Origin: Gammaproteobacteria bacterium
GTDB taxonomy: Bacteria > Pseudomonadota > Gammaproteobacteria > S012-40
Assembly (NCBI GenBank): GCA_015491615.1
Contig: WFVN01000212.1
Coordinates: 1-16,899 of the forward strand
Length of the DNA: 16,899 nucleotides
Direction of reading: 5' to 3'
In this document: one piece after another, positions 1 to 6,626 of the stretch
How the letters are laid out: the number at the start of each line of letters is the position of its first letter
How positions within the stretch are numbered: position 1 is the stretch's first letter
The notes under the pieces: generated by a model
What the model was told of the DNA's origin: nothing
The model's database searches: none
Seen by the model: only the letters and a program-made list of their open reading frames with translations
Position numbers and translations under genes: made by a program

Positions 1-198
1 CGCCAGGGCGGTGATGGATTCCAGGCGCGCGAGCTGAATGATGAAGGGACCGTTGGCGGCGAGCCAGTCCCGTTCCGTATCGCTGCCCCCCTGCCCCTGT
101 TGGTCCAGGGGGGCAGCGATACGGAACGGGACTGGCTCGCCGCCAACGGTCCCTTCATCATTCAGCTCGCGCGCCTGGAATCCATCACCGCCCTGGCG
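1..198. repeat. Perfect 93-bp inverted repeat at the window edge (probable fold-back artefact)
   Basis: Bases 1-93 are the exact reverse complement of bases 106-198, with a 12-nt unpaired centre at 94-105. The right arm is real valS coding sequence: its translation matches the ValRS C-terminal region. The left arm is the same valS piece inverted and encodes nothing sensible of its own. A perfect long palindrome with a tiny loop, starting at the very first base, is what chimeric amplification or mis-assembly at a contig end produces. A genuine chromosomal palindrome of this size inside an essential gene would be unstable. Confidence 0.9.
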
Positions 199-483
199 AA
201 CGACGAACCCGCCCCCGAGGCGGCCACCGAGCTGGCCGGCGAGATGCGCCTGCTCATCCCCCTCGCCGGCCTCATCGACAAGGACGCCGAACTAGCACGC
301 CTGGACAAGGAAATCGGCAAGCTGCAAAAGAGCCTCGCCCAGACCGAGGCCAAGCTGGCCAATCCCAAGTTCGTGGAACGGGCCCCGGCGGCGGTGGTGG
401 CCAAGGAAAGGGAAAAGCTGGACGAACTGCGCCGGCGCCTGGATACCCTCAAAGAGGAGCGAGAACGCATCCGCGCCCTGTGA
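91..483 (+). CDS. valS: Valine--tRNA ligase, C-terminal fragment
   Basis: This is the last ~130 residues of cytoplasmic valyl-tRNA synthetase, which charges tRNA-Val. Recognisable family features are the segment ending LARLESITAL, then GEMRLLIPLAGLID, then the C-terminal coiled-coil arm (LDKEIGKLQKSLAQTEAKL) and NPKFVERAPAAVVAKEREKL, all close to gammaproteobacterial ValRS. The catalytic and editing domains are missing because the window begins here. The reading frame stays open to base 1, but upstream of about base 91 it runs through the inverted left arm of the hairpin and is not ValRS-like, so I start the gene at the join. It ends with TGA at 481-483, converging on the HAD gene with a six-base gap; the two stop codons lie in a small palindrome at 480-493 that is too short to call a terminator. 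Confidence 0.93.
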   Translation: MPLLVQGGSDTERDWLAANGPFIIQLARLESITALANDEPAPEAATELAGEMRLLIPLAGLIDKDAELARLDKEIGKLQKSLAQTEAKLANPKFVERAPAAVVAKEREKLDELRRRLDTLKEERERIRAL

Positions 484-489
484 GGCACC

Positions 490-1269
490 TCACAGCGGCC
501 AGTGGGCCGGCAAATCGGCGAGGGAAGGCAGGACCCCATCCGGCCGGACCTCGCCGCTCAGGTCCTGGGGGCGGAACTTGCCCGTCTGCACCAGCACCCC
601 CTTGAGGCCGGCCCGCTGCGCCGCCCCCACATCGGTGACCACATCGTCGCCGACCATCGCCACCGCCGCCGGCGGCAGGCCCAGGATGCGGCAGCCCGCC
701 TGAAAGAAGGCCGCCGCCGGCTTGCCGGTCACTACCGGCTCGCGGGAAGCGGCATAGGCCAGGGCCTGGACGAACGGGCCGGTGTCCAGACGCAACCCGT
801 CCGGCGCCTGCCAGTAGCGGGTCATCCCCAGGGCCACCAGGTGCGCCGCCTCGTCGGCCATGAGCAGGCGGAAGGCGCGGTTGAGGGTGGCGAAGTCCCA
901 CCCTTCGCCCAGGTCCCCCATCACCACCGCCCGCGCTCCCGATTCCGCCTCCAGCCCCACCTGAGCCAGGGACGCGAACTCGGAGACGGTGGCCGAGGGC
1001 ACGAACAGGGCCACCGGCTGAGCCCCCTGATCACCTAGCCAATCCACCGCCGCCACCGGCGGGGTGAGGATGTGATCCACGTCGGTATGCACCCCCACCC
1101 CCGCCAGACGCTCCACCAGGGCCGCGCGGGGGCGTGAGGTGGTGTTGGTGAGAAAGAGATGGGGGATGCCCTGCGCCTGCAGCCAGCGGATCGCCTCCGG
1201 GGCGCCCGGCACGGGAGCATCACCCACGTACACCACCCCGTCCAGATCGATGAGCAGGCCACGGGCCAT
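490..1269 (-). CDS. HAD-superfamily IIA hydrolase (NagD/HDHD2-like phosphatase)
   Basis: 259-aa cytoplasmic phosphatase of the haloacid dehalogenase superfamily, subfamily IIA. Motif I is DLDGVVYVG, with nucleophile Asp8 and general acid Asp10. Motif II is LTNTTS (residues 40-45), motif III contains Lys183 (VTGKP), and motif IV is VGDDVVTD (206-213, Mg-binding acids). The C2-type cap lies between motifs II and III, and a GxxGVLVQTGK stretch follows motif IV, as in NagD/HDHD2 proteins. All catalytic residues are present, so it should be active. The substrate cannot be read from the sequence; sugar phosphates or nucleotides are usual in this group. The ATG has a GGAAGG-like ribosome site four bases upstream. 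A 65-base gap separates it from the membrane-protein gene upstream on the same strand, so the two may be cotranscribed. Confidence 0.88.
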   Translation of the reverse strand: MARGLLIDLDGVVYVGDAPVPGAPEAIRWLQAQGIPHLFLTNTTSRPRAALVERLAGVGVHTDVDHILTPPVAAVDWLGDQGAQPVALFVPSATVSEFASLAQVGLEAESGARAVVMGDLGEGWDFATLNRAFRLLMADEAAHLVALGMTRYWQAPDGLRLDTGPFVQALAYAASREPVVTGKPAAAFFQAGCRILGLPPAAVAMVGDDVVTDVGAAQRAGLKGVLVQTGKFRPQDLSGEVRPDGVLPSLADLPAHWPL

Positions 1270-1334
1270 GGTCCTTCCCTACGGATACAACACCTTTTCC
1301 CATTGAAACAAAAATGGGGGGACAGGCGAAGGCG

Positions 1335-1763
1335 TCAGGGCAGGTTGGCGAACTCGCTGGCGCGATTGATCCGCCAAAAACGGCGCAAGGTCAGAGTACA
1401 GATCACGAGCCCAGACAATACCAGAGTGTTGTAAATCACCTCCATGAAAGGCTTTTCATAGCCGTAACCACGGATCGCCAACACCCCGAAGAAGACGATC
1501 AAGAAACCACCGACGCCAAACAAGAGGAGGGCGCTGACCACATCCTCGGCACAACTCCGACCTTGGCTCCGGTTACGCAGGGCCAGCACCCGCAAGTGTC
1601 CATCCCGGTCCTCGCCGGCGAGACGCACCTCATCCCCCGCGACCAGACAATCCGCCAGCCGTTCGGGCACGAAGGCCTCCTCGCCATTCACCACGGCGAT
1701 GCGTCCCTGCTTGGAATCCTCGCGCAGGGAAGACACCACCCCCTCGATGACCCGGATCGTCAT
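1335..1763 (-). CDS. Hypothetical two-helix inner-membrane protein
   Basis: 142 aa, family not recognised. Residues 4-63 form a small soluble, beta-rich region alternating hydrophobic and charged residues, resembling a short OB-like or barrel domain; this is a weak structural impression only. Two membrane spans follow, at about 75-97 and 109-127. The second ends in LRRFWRINR, positive residues that should stay in the cytoplasm. A longer reading frame begins at 1805, but I chose the ATG at 1763 because GAGGAG lies seven bases before it. Cys39 and Cys71 flank the soluble domain and Cys122 is in helix 2. It may be cotranscribed with the HAD gene downstream. Function unknown. Confidence 0.75.
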   Translation of the reverse strand: MTIRVIEGVVSSLREDSKQGRIAVVNGEEAFVPERLADCLVAGDEVRLAGEDRDGHLRVLALRNRSQGRSCAEDVVSALLLFGVGGFLIVFFGVLAIRGYGYEKPFMEVIYNTLVLSGLVICTLTLRRFWRINRASEFANLP

Positions 1764-1815
1764 GGTTTCACTCCTCGAATGATTGATCGTTAGGCTAAGG
1801 AACAACGACGCCGAG

Positions 1816-1821
1816 ATTATA
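1816..1821 (-). promoter_or_regulatory. Candidate -10 element for the membrane-protein/HAD pair
   Basis: On the minus strand these bases read TATAAT, a perfect -10 hexamer, about 50 bases before the chosen ATG at 1763. No convincing -35 hexamer sits at 16-18 bases upstream, so this is a candidate only. Confidence 0.4.
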
Positions 1822-1873
1822 CGCTCAAAGGGTCGCAGAAGGGGGAAACGGCTGGATGCGAGGAAAAAACGAA

Positions 1874-1950
1874 TGGTCGGGGTGAGAGGATTCGAACCTC
1901 CGGCCCCTGCCTCCCGAAGGCAGTGCTCTACCAGGCTGAGCTACACCCCG
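1874..1950 (-). tRNA. tRNA-Pro (anticodon CGG)
   Basis: 77-nt tRNA with encoded CCA (plus-strand TGG at 1874-1876). The minus strand gives the acceptor arm CGGGGTG/CACCCCG, the D-arm AGCTCAGCCTGGTAGAGC, the anticodon stem CTGCC/GGCAG closing loop TTCGGGA (anticodon CGG, reading CCG proline codons), and the T-arm GGTTCGAATCC. It closely resembles proK-type tRNA-Pro. It begins 13 bases after the ispB stop with no terminator between, so ispB readthrough may contribute to its transcription. Confidence 0.97.
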
Positions 1951-1963
1951 ATGGATGGATGAT

Positions 1964-3016
1964 TCAGTAGGTCCGCTGAATGCAGAAATCGGCGAGGGTG
2001 ATGAGGGCGTCCTTGTAGGACGAAGCGGGCAACGCCTCCAAGGCCTCGATGGCCAACACGGCCTCGCGCCTCGCGGATTGCGCAGTGTACTCCAGGGCAT
2101 CGGTGGATTCAATGGCGGCCATCACTGGGGAGATGAACTCGCGTCCGCCCTCCTCAATGGCCCGGCGCACCAGACGCACCTGTTCCGGCGTCCCGTGGCG
2201 CAGCACGTGGATCAGGGGCAGGGTGGGCTTGCCCTCGGCCAAGTCGTCACCCACGTTCTTGCCCATCTCGCGACTGTCGGCGCTGTAGTCGAGGACGTCG
2301 TCGACCAATTGATAGGCGGTGCCCAAATGCATGCCGTAACGGGCCAAAGGCTCGCCGTAATCCGCCTCCCGGCCCGCCAACACGGCGCCCAGGCGGGCGG
2401 CGGCCTCGAACAACTTGGCCGTCTTGTAACGGATTACCGCCAGATAACGCTCCTCGGTGGTATCGGGATCGTGGCAGTTGAGGAGCTGCATCACCTCCCC
2501 CTCGGCGATAGTGTTGGTGGCGTCGGAGAGGATCTCCATGACCCGCATCTCCCCCACCTCCACCATCATCTGGAAGGAGCGGGAATAGAGGAAGTCGCCT
2601 ACCAGCACCGCCGCCTCGTTGCCCCAGATGGCGTTGGCCGTCTCCCGACCGCGGCGCAGCTCGGAGGCATCCACCACGTCGTCGTGCAGGAGGGTGGCGG
2701 TGTGGATGAATTCCACCACCGCCGCTAGTTGGATGTGATTCTCACCCCTGTATCCCACCGCCCGGGCACTGAGGATCACCAGCAGGGGACGCAGGCGCTT
2801 GCCGCCGCTGTTGACGATGTAGCGGCCCAACTGGTTGATGAGGACCACGTCGGAGTGCAGGCGCCGTTGAATCAAGGCATCCACCGCACGGCGATCCCCC
2901 TCCACCAAGGCATAGACCTGATCGATACCCATGCCAGGAGGGGTGAAGGGCGGCGATGGGACCTCTTCGGCAGGGGATCCCGCGGTGAGATTCATGTCGG
3001 CGCTGTCCAAGTGCAT
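1964..3016 (-). CDS. ispB: Octaprenyl (polyprenyl) diphosphate synthase
   Basis: Trans-type isoprenyl diphosphate synthase that adds isopentenyl units to farnesyl diphosphate to make the ubiquinone/menaquinone side chain. Seen in the 350-aa frame: GGKRLRP (71-77), the first Asp-rich motif HDDVVDASELRR (111-122), the KT pair at 198-199, the second Asp-rich motif DDVLD (239-243) and GKNVGDDLAEGKPTLP, all matching IspB. The start is uncertain. The longest ATG (3016) is given, but E. coli IspB aligns from Met29, the ATG at 2932, so up to 28 residues may be extra. None of the ATGs at 3016, 2995 or 2932 has a strong ribosome site. The gene is divergent from rplU, as in many gammaproteobacteria, and is followed by tRNA-Pro. 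Confidence 0.93.
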   Translation of the reverse strand: MHLDSADMNLTAGSPAEEVPSPPFTPPGMGIDQVYALVEGDRRAVDALIQRRLHSDVVLINQLGRYIVNSGGKRLRPLLVILSARAVGYRGENHIQLAAVVEFIHTATLLHDDVVDASELRRGRETANAIWGNEAAVLVGDFLYSRSFQMMVEVGEMRVMEILSDATNTIAEGEVMQLLNCHDPDTTEERYLAVIRYKTAKLFEAAARLGAVLAGREADYGEPLARYGMHLGTAYQLVDDVLDYSADSREMGKNVGDDLAEGKPTLPLIHVLRHGTPEQVRLVRRAIEEGGREFISPVMAAIESTDALEYTAQSARREAVLAIEALEALPASSYKDALITLADFCIQRTY

Positions 3017-3045
3017 GGAAAAGGCATCGTGGTCCGGGAACCCGA

Positions 3046-3051
3046 ATTATA
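3046..3051 (-). promoter_or_regulatory. Candidate -10 element for ispB
   Basis: The minus strand reads TATAAT here, inside an AT-rich patch between ispB and rplU. Transcription would start near 3039, just upstream of the possible ispB starts. The -35 region at 17 bases is poor. Confidence 0.4.
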
Positions 3052-3102
3052 TATGATTCTGGTCGCTTGATCCCGACACGTCCAAGACGGTCGCCATCAC
3101 CA

Positions 3103-3131
3103 TTGACGGGCCAAGGGGAGGGGATTAAAAT
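3103..3131 (+). promoter_or_regulatory. Sigma70 promoter of rplU-rpmA
   Basis: TTGACG at 3103-3108 and TAAAAT at 3126-3131 are separated by exactly 17 bases, close to the sigma70 consensus. The start point would be near 3138, giving a leader of about 70 nt before rplU, long enough for translational or leader control of the ribosomal protein genes. Confidence 0.75.
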
Positions 3132-3210
3132 GCCCGGTTCCTGCGCCGAGGTCAACGTCTTCTGGCCTCGAATCCGAAGCGATCTAAAATTTTTGGAGCG
3201 AAGAGCGAGC

Positions 3211-3522
3211 ATGTACGCGGTAATCAAAACCGGTGGCAAACAGTATCGTGTGACGGAAGGCGACACCATCGACGTGGAGAAGCTACCCGTCGAGGAAGGT
3301 GCCACCATCGAGTTCGGCGAGGTCCTCATGGTCTCCGACGGCGGCGAAGTGAAGATTGGTCAGCCCGTCCTGGAAGGGGCCAAGGTCTCCGCCACCGTCG
3401 AATCCCACGGACGTGGCAAGAAGATCCGCATCATCAAGTTCCGCCGGCGCAAGCACCATCGCAAGCAGATGGGTCACCGCCAGTGGTTCACCCGCATCAA
3501 GATCACCGGCATCCAGGCCTGA
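3211..3522 (+). CDS. rplU: 50S ribosomal protein L21
   Basis: 103-aa ribosomal protein L21, a 23S rRNA-binding component of the large subunit. It begins MYAVIKTGGKQYRV and ends QWFTRIKITGI, both diagnostic, and contains GKKIRIIKFRRRKHHRKQMGH, the basic rRNA-binding tract. The same frame is open back to an ATG at 3067, but that would put the start upstream of the promoter and add residues unlike L21. The length from 3211 matches E. coli L21 (103 aa), and a purine-rich GCGAAGAGCGAGC precedes the ATG. It is the first gene of the rplU-rpmA unit; rpmA follows after 29 bases. Confidence 0.98.
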   Translation: MYAVIKTGGKQYRVTEGDTIDVEKLPVEEGATIEFGEVLMVSDGGEVKIGQPVLEGAKVSATVESHGRGKKIRIIKFRRRKHHRKQMGHRQWFTRIKITGIQA

Positions 3523-3551
3523 GAAATTCCAGGGAACCGAGGTAAGGCAAG

Positions 3552-3809
3552 ATGGCTCATAAAAAGGCAGGCGGCAGTACCCGGAACGGCCGCGATTCCA
3601 TTTCCAAACGCCTGGGCGTGAAGCGCTTCGGCGGACAGCAGGTACGCGCGGGCAGCATCATCGTGCGTCAGCGAGGTACCCACTTCCACCCCGGCACCAA
3701 CGTCGGCATCGGCAAGGACGATACCCTGTTCGCCCTCTCCGACGGGGTGGTGGTGTTCGAGACGAAGGGGCCCAAGAAGCGCAAGTTCGTCAGCGTGCGT
3801 CCCGCCTGA
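3552..3809 (+). CDS. rpmA: 50S ribosomal protein L27
   Basis: 85-aa L27, the protein whose N-terminal tail reaches the peptidyl-transferase centre of the 50S subunit. It starts MAHKKAGGSTRNGRDS, the canonical uncleaved proteobacterial N-terminus with no Firmicutes-type N-terminal extension. Also seen are KRLGVKRFGGQ and GSIIVRQRGTHFHPG. The ATG is preceded by GAGGTAAG. Its length equals the E. coli protein. It is cotranscribed with rplU and followed by a strong terminator. Confidence 0.98.
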   Translation: MAHKKAGGSTRNGRDSISKRLGVKRFGGQQVRAGSIIVRQRGTHFHPGTNVGIGKDDTLFALSDGVVVFETKGPKKRKFVSVRPA

Positions 3810-3836
3810 GCGCTGTCTTCTATGCCCCCAGGAAGG

Positions 3837-3861
3837 AAGGCCCCCGTCCGGGGCCTTTTTT
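3837..3861 (+). terminator. Rho-independent terminator after rpmA
   Basis: GGCCCC (3839-3844) pairs with GGGGCC (3850-3855) around a 5-nt loop, extended by AA/TT outside, and is followed by six T (3856-3861). It sits between rpmA and obgE, so obgE is expressed by readthrough or from a weak promoter not visible to me; this probably lowers obgE relative to the ribosomal proteins. Confidence 0.88.
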
Positions 3862-3886
3862 CGTTGAAACGGATAAGATTCCAAAG

Positions 3887-4948
3887 ATGAAATTCGTCGA
3901 TGAAGCCAACATCCGCGTGGAAGCCGGCAAGGGCGGCAACGGCTGCGTCAGCTTCCGGCGCGAGAAATTCATCCCCAAGGGCGGCCCGGATGGAGGCGAC
4001 GGGGGGGACGGCGGCAGCGTCTATCTCGTCGCCGACCCGCACTTGAACACCCTCGTGGACTTCCGCCACCAGCGTATCTACCGGGCCGAGAACGGAGAGC
4101 CGGGACGGGGCCGCAACTGCTCGGGGAAGAAGGGCGAGGACTGCCTGATCCGCGTGCCGGTGGGCACCGTCGTGCGGGACGCCGAGACCCGGGAGGTGCT
4201 CGGTGACCTCACCCGCCCGGGGCAGCGCTTGTGCGTCGCCAAGGGCGGCCGCCGCGGCATCGGCAACACCCACTTCAAGAGTTCCACCAACCGCGCCCCA
4301 CGCCAATCCACACCGGGGACTCCCGGCGAGCGGCGCAATCTGCAATTAGAGCTCCGCCTCCTGGCCGACGTGGGTCTGCTGGGCCTGCCCAACGCCGGCA
4401 AGTCCACCCTCATCCGCGCCCTCTCTGCCGCCCGTCCCAAGGTGGCCGACTACCCCTTCACCACCCTCCATCCCAATCTAGGAGTGGTGCGCGTGGAGGC
4501 GCACCGCAGCTTCGTCCTCGCCGACGTACCCGGCCTCATCGAGGGGGCCGCCGAGGGCGCCGGTTTGGGGCACCGCTTCTTGCGCCACCTTCAGCGCACG
4601 CGTCTGCTCCTGCACCTCGTGGACATCGCCCCGGAGGACGGCAGCGACCCGGCCCGACAGGTCCGCGCCATCGCCGCCGAGCTGGAGAAGTTCGACCCAG
4701 CCCTGGCCCGTCGTCCCCGCTGGCTGCTCCTCAACAAGGCCGATCTCCTGGACGAGGACGAACGCCAGAGCCGCGCCCGGGCCATCGCCGAGGCCCTGGA
4801 TTGGCAGGCGCCGCTGTTCGTGATCTCTGCCGCCACCGGCGAAGGCACCCGCGAGCTGGCCCAGGCGGTGATGAACGCCCTGGAGCAGATGCCCACCGAA
4901 CCGGCCCCCGCCGGCGACGAGGACGACCCCTGGGAGGACGAGGCGTGA
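3887..4948 (+). CDS. obgE: Obg-family GTPase (CgtA/ObgE)
   Basis: 353-aa essential GTPase involved in 50S assembly and in coupling growth to (p)ppGpp. The N-terminal glycine-rich OBG domain (about 1-158) shows KGGNGCVSFRREKFIPKGGP and the GGDGGDGG stretch. The G domain follows: G1 GLPNAGKST (166-174), switch/G2 with FTT (191-193), G3 DVPGL (213-217), G4 NKAD (283-286) and G5 SAATG (314-318). The tail is acidic (residues 338-353), as in many proteobacterial Obg proteins. No strong ribosome site precedes the ATG, but the N-terminus MKFVDEA is canonical. It overlaps proB by four bases (GTGA). Confidence 0.97.
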   Translation: MKFVDEANIRVEAGKGGNGCVSFRREKFIPKGGPDGGDGGDGGSVYLVADPHLNTLVDFRHQRIYRAENGEPGRGRNCSGKKGEDCLIRVPVGTVVRDAETREVLGDLTRPGQRLCVAKGGRRGIGNTHFKSSTNRAPRQSTPGTPGERRNLQLELRLLADVGLLGLPNAGKSTLIRALSAARPKVADYPFTTLHPNLGVVRVEAHRSFVLADVPGLIEGAAEGAGLGHRFLRHLQRTRLLLHLVDIAPEDGSDPARQVRAIAAELEKFDPALARRPRWLLLNKADLLDEDERQSRARAIAEALDWQAPLFVISAATGEGTRELAQAVMNALEQMPTEPAPAGDEDDPWEDEA

Positions 4949-6051
4949 GGCAAGAGCGACGTTGGGTGGTGAAGGTGGGCAGCTCCCTCATCACCGCCGA
5001 GGGACGGGGTCTGGACAGGGACCTCATCCGTGCCTGGTCGGACCAGATCGCCCGCCTCCTGGAGACCGGCATGGAGCTGGTCCTGGTCTCCTCCGGGGCG
5101 GTGGCCGAGGGCATGGCACGCCTCGGATGGCGCCGCCGTCCCCACGCCCTACACGAGTTACAGGCGGCGGCGGCAGTGGGGCAGATGGGGGTCATCCAGG
5201 CTTACGAAGAAAGCTTCCGCCGCCATGGCCGCCACACCGCCCAGATCCTCCTCACCCACGAAGACCTGGCCCACCGCACCCGCTACCTCAATGCCCGCAG
5301 CACCCTGCGTACCCTCCTGGGGCTGGGGGTGGTACCGGTGGTGAACGAGAACGACACGGTGACCACCGACGAGATCCGCTTCGGCGACAACGACACCCTG
5401 GCCGCCCTGGTGACCAACCTCATCGAGGCGGACCGGCTCGTCCTCCTCACCGACCAGGCCGGCATGTACGACCGCGACCCCCGCCGCCATTCCGACGCCC
5501 GCTTCATCGCCTCTGCGCACGCCGACGATCCGCGCCTCGAGGAATGGGCCCAGGGCGGTGCCGGCACCCTCGGGCGGGGCGGCATGCTCACCAAGGTCCT
5601 GGCGGCCAAGCGCGCGGCTCGCTCCGGTGCTGTCACCGTCATCGCCGACGGACGCGAGGCGGACATCCTGGACAAGATCCGCCGCGGCGATTTCCGCGGC
5701 ACCGTCATCGAACCCACCCAAGGTCGCCTCAGCGCCCGCAAGCAATGGCTCGCGGGTCAGCTACAGGTACGCGGTCGGTTGCATCTGGACGACGGCGCCG
5801 TGCGCGCCCTGCAAGAACGGGGCGGCAGCCTCCTGCCAGTGGGAGTCACGAGAGTGGAGGGGGATTTCCAGCGCGGCGAAGTGGTGGCCTGCGTGGATCC
5901 GCAAGGGCGGGAGATCGCCCGCGGCCTGGTCAATTACGACGCCGCGGAGGCGGCGCGCATCCAAGGCCGACCCAGCGGCGAGATCGAATCCATCCTCGGT
6001 TATGTGGACGAGCCGGAACTGATCCACCGGGATGATCTCATCCTCCTGTGA
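4945..6051 (+). CDS. proB: Glutamate 5-kinase
   Basis: 368-aa cytoplasmic kinase that phosphorylates glutamate in the first step of proline synthesis. The amino-acid-kinase domain shows VVKVGSSLI (8-16, Lys10), VSSGAVAEG (48-56), the glutamate-binding NENDTV (134-139), FGDND (146-150) and GTLGRGGMLTK. A C-terminal PUA domain runs from about residue 270 (GRLHLDDGAVRAL onward) to the end, as in E. coli ProB (367 aa). The start is the GTG at 4945, overlapping the obgE stop as GTGA with GGAGG seven bases upstream, which implies translational coupling. The frame is also open much further upstream, but only as a shadow of obgE. Confidence 0.97.
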   Translation: MRQERRWVVKVGSSLITAEGRGLDRDLIRAWSDQIARLLETGMELVLVSSGAVAEGMARLGWRRRPHALHELQAAAAVGQMGVIQAYEESFRRHGRHTAQILLTHEDLAHRTRYLNARSTLRTLLGLGVVPVVNENDTVTTDEIRFGDNDTLAALVTNLIEADRLVLLTDQAGMYDRDPRRHSDARFIASAHADDPRLEEWAQGGAGTLGRGGMLTKVLAAKRAARSGAVTVIADGREADILDKIRRGDFRGTVIEPTQGRLSARKQWLAGQLQVRGRLHLDDGAVRALQERGGSLLPVGVTRVEGDFQRGEVVACVDPQGREIARGLVNYDAAEAARIQGRPSGEIESILGYVDEPELIHRDDLILL

Positions 6052-6065
6052 GGCTGGGGAAACGC

Positions 6066-6093
6066 GAAAAGCCGGCATTCGAGCCGGCTTTTC
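6066..6093. terminator. Bidirectional terminator between proB and rpsT
   Basis: AAAAGCCGGC (6067-6076) and GCCGGCTTTT (6083-6092) form a 10-bp stem with a 6-nt loop, flanked by A and T runs so that either strand yields a GC-rich hairpin followed by U. It lies between the convergent ends of proB and rpsT and should serve both. Confidence 0.88.
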
Positions 6094-6137
6094 TCGCGCA
6101 TGCGGCGCCACTCGCCCGCGAGCGGCGCGGGAGCGCC

Positions 6138-6398
6138 TCACATCTGGCGGATGCGGGCGTTGATGCGCGACTTGTAACGGGCCGCCGTGTTTTTGTGGAT
6201 CAAGCCCTTGCCGGCCATCCGGTCGATGACGGGCACCGCCGCCTTGAAAGCGGCCTGGGCAGCCTCCTTGTCACCGGCGGCGATGGCCTTGCGCACCTTC
6301 TTGACGTAGGTGCGCATCATGGAGCGCCGGCTACGGTTGTGGATGCGACGCTTCTCCGCCTGGCGGGCGCGTTTGCGGGCTTGAGGTGAGTTGGCCAA
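6138..6398 (-). CDS. rpsT: 30S ribosomal protein S20 (UUG start)
   Basis: 86-aa S20, a helical 16S rRNA-binding primary assembly protein. The sequence ANSPQARKRARQAEKRR, SMMRTYVKKVRKAI and HKNTAARYKSRIN is diagnostic. The frame is open to 6479, but S20 homology begins at a TTG codon (6398), with GGGAG nine bases before it and a length matching the family (87 aa in E. coli). E. coli rpsT also uses UUG, where the weak start is part of S20 autoregulation. The same feedback is likely here (inference). A good promoter lies about 50-80 bases upstream. Confidence 0.96.
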   Translation of the reverse strand: MANSPQARKRARQAEKRRIHNRSRRSMMRTYVKKVRKAIAAGDKEAAQAAFKAAVPVIDRMAGKGLIHKNTAARYKSRINARIRQM

Positions 6399-6450
6399 GA
6401 CGTGCTCCCTGAAAAATTCTGGAAAATGAACTGGTTTTGGAAAGCCGCAT

Positions 6451-6479
6451 AATCTAGCTCCTCGAGGGGCGACTGTCAA
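6451..6479 (-). promoter_or_regulatory. Sigma70 promoter of rpsT
   Basis: On the minus strand a perfect TTGACA (plus-strand 6474-6479) and TAGATT (6451-6456) are separated by 17 bases. The predicted start near 6444 gives a ~45-nt leader before the UUG start of rpsT. Confidence 0.75.
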
Positions 6480-6626
6480 TGGATTTCCCGCTCTTTCAAA
6501 GTTCGCCCAACACCGTAACGTCCCTTGGTGGTTCTCAGGGAAAGGCGGGATTCCGGAAAATATTCATTCCGTGGAGCGGGCCCGGGAGGACGAGCATTCC
6601 CCCCGCCCCGCCTGCGAATTCGCCGC
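6480..6626. other. Intergenic region between rpsT promoter and heme-locus 3' end
   Basis: 147 bases between the rpsT -35 element and the stop of the CbiX-like gene. I see no clear terminator for the heme operon, only a weak TTCCG/CGGAA pairing near 6551-6573 without a proper T run. No coding region or repeat is evident. Confidence 0.5.

Noticed and set aside
480..493. Palindrome GTGAGGCACCTCAC between valS and the HAD gene as a terminator
   Set aside because: Six-base arms with a two-base centre and no T run; it mainly reflects the two facing stop codons.
1290..1320. Hairpin CCCATT/AATGGG between the HAD and membrane-protein genes
   Set aside because: Short stem, large loop and no T run after it on either strand.
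3067..3210. N-terminal extension of L21
   Set aside because: The extension includes the promoter and lacks L21 similarity; the canonical MYAVIKTGG start is at 3211.
4231..4944. Upstream extension of the proB frame through obgE
   Set aside because: It is an Arg/Pro-rich out-of-frame shadow of obgE; the GTG at 4945 has a ribosome site and matches ProB length.
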